A DNA stretch of 35,513 nucleotides, from positions 85,068 to 120,580 of the forward strand of contig WELA01003747.1 of assembly GCA_009602735.1 (NCBI GenBank). Direction: 5' to 3'. The translations under genes were made by a program, and so were the position numbers. The notes under the pieces are model-generated. The model had not been told where the DNA came from. It did not search any database and worked only from the letters and a program-made list of their open reading frames with translations. Shown in pieces: positions 34,639-35,513 of the stretch. How positions within the stretch are numbered: position 1 is the stretch's first letter; each line of letters starts with the position of its first letter. Origin of the DNA: Mesotaenium endlicherianum. Taxonomy: Eukaryota > Streptophyta > Zygnematophyceae > Zygnematales > Mesotaeniaceae.

Positions 34639-35513
34639 GTAAGTCCTGCAAGCGCCTCTTGTTGTGCGTGTAGTAATTATAGCGAAGATTATGTGTTGAC
34701 TGTTTCTGTATGCTCCCCGCGGCTCTGCCCAACAATCAAACAAGAGTACACACACGTGTGTGTGTGTGTGTGCGTGCGTGTGTGTGTGCGTGTGTGTGTG
34801 TGTGTGTGTGCGTGTGTGTGTGTGCGTGTGTGTGCGTGCGTGCGTGTGTGTGTGTGTGTACGTGTGTGTGTGTGTGTGTGCGCGCGCGCGTGGGTTTGTT
34901 CTAATCACAGTGATACCACATGCACTCACGTATTTGCACATGAAGAGGTGACTGCCTATAGATTTGTCAACCGTTCCACACCGGGGGCGGTGGGTGCCCA
35001 TGCGGTTGAAATTAGAAAGGGCAGCAGGATGCCGATTGCCTCATGGGTCTTTGCTGCCGGCATTGCGCGCCTGCTTTGGTATGTGATCACTTTTTAGCAG
35101 CACAGGTAACAGCTATGGGAGAGCTTCTTGAACTGCAAACAATCAGAAGCCTCTCCTCTTTCTTAGTCACACCCCTTATCTTCCCGTACTTTGGGCATAA
35201 CCCTGGTGTGACCCTAGGCTAATCCCATAGCTGGCCCCAAGCCTGACCCCAACCTTAGTTCCGACATGAGAAGTGACCGACGCTGCTTCCTACTCTCCAT
35301 GGCATGCTGGATATGGCTTGCTCATCATCCCTCTCACACCTCCTCGGGCGGAGGGGTGATGGTGGTGGTGGCGTGTGGCTGTAGGGCTGATGACATGTGT
35401 ACGAGCTATGCCAAGCTGGCATCCCATGCGGCCGCCCATCAAGGCTACGAGGGTAGACCACATCCCCTCCCCCAAATCCACCCCCCCCTCCCCCCCCTCG
35501 TCTCCCTCGTCCC
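34639..35513 (+). other. APC5: Start of APC5 intron 12, to window end; no exon seen
   Basis: After the GTAAGT donor at 34639 I find no segment matching the next part of APC5. The stretch holds a long TG array, a C-rich degenerate repeat near 35205-35262 and a C/T-rich end. The next exon probably lies outside the window. Confidence 0.6.
34755..34893. repeat. (TG)n microsatellite with CG interruptions
   Basis: About 140 bases of TG repeats carry scattered C changes and end in a (CG) run at about 34881-34890. Alternating purine-pyrimidine sequence like this favours Z-DNA. Confidence 0.93.

Overview
This window is intron-rich nuclear DNA from a member of the green plant lineage. It is most likely a green alga, but the species cannot be fixed from the sequence. 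The evidence is four plant-type genes split into many short exons by GT-AG introns (means about 370 bp in the two dynamin genes and about 680 bp in APC5), mid-range GC, many CA/TG and CT-rich simple repeats, and a pair of plant-type dynamins (DRP1, and the PH-domain DRP2). I find no bacterial-style operons and no tRNA, rRNA or CRISPR array. All gene models below were assembled by hand from splice sites, reading phase and remembered family similarity. No database search was run.

Layout, left to right. (1) 238-1089, plus strand: the last two exons of a vacuolar iron transporter (VIT1/CCC1 family) gene whose 5' part is outside the window. (2) 1090-3307: convergent 3'-end spacer with no gene I can support. 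(3) 3308-14027, minus strand: a complete 22-exon DRP2-type dynamin (about 1010 aa) with GTPase, stalk, PH, GED and proline-rich parts. (4) 14028-15398: spacer between two divergent start codons. (5) 15399-22902, plus strand: a complete 16-exon DRP1-type dynamin (about 636 aa) with no PH or proline-rich part. (6) 22903-24868: spacer holding a roughly 540-bp imperfect palindrome followed by a dense cluster of GTAC motifs. (7) 24869-34638 and beyond, plus strand: twelve 5' exons of APC5, a TPR subunit of the anaphase-promoting complex. The gene runs off the right edge.

The most striking point is that DRP1 and DRP2 lie head to head 1.37 kb apart. In land plants the two proteins work together at clathrin-coated pits and the forming cell plate, so a shared control region is a reasonable hypothesis. 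They also share two intron positions in the same phase, inside the P-loop and just before the G4 motif. APC5 next door acts in mitotic exit, so three of the four genes have cell-division roles, although chance linkage cannot be excluded.
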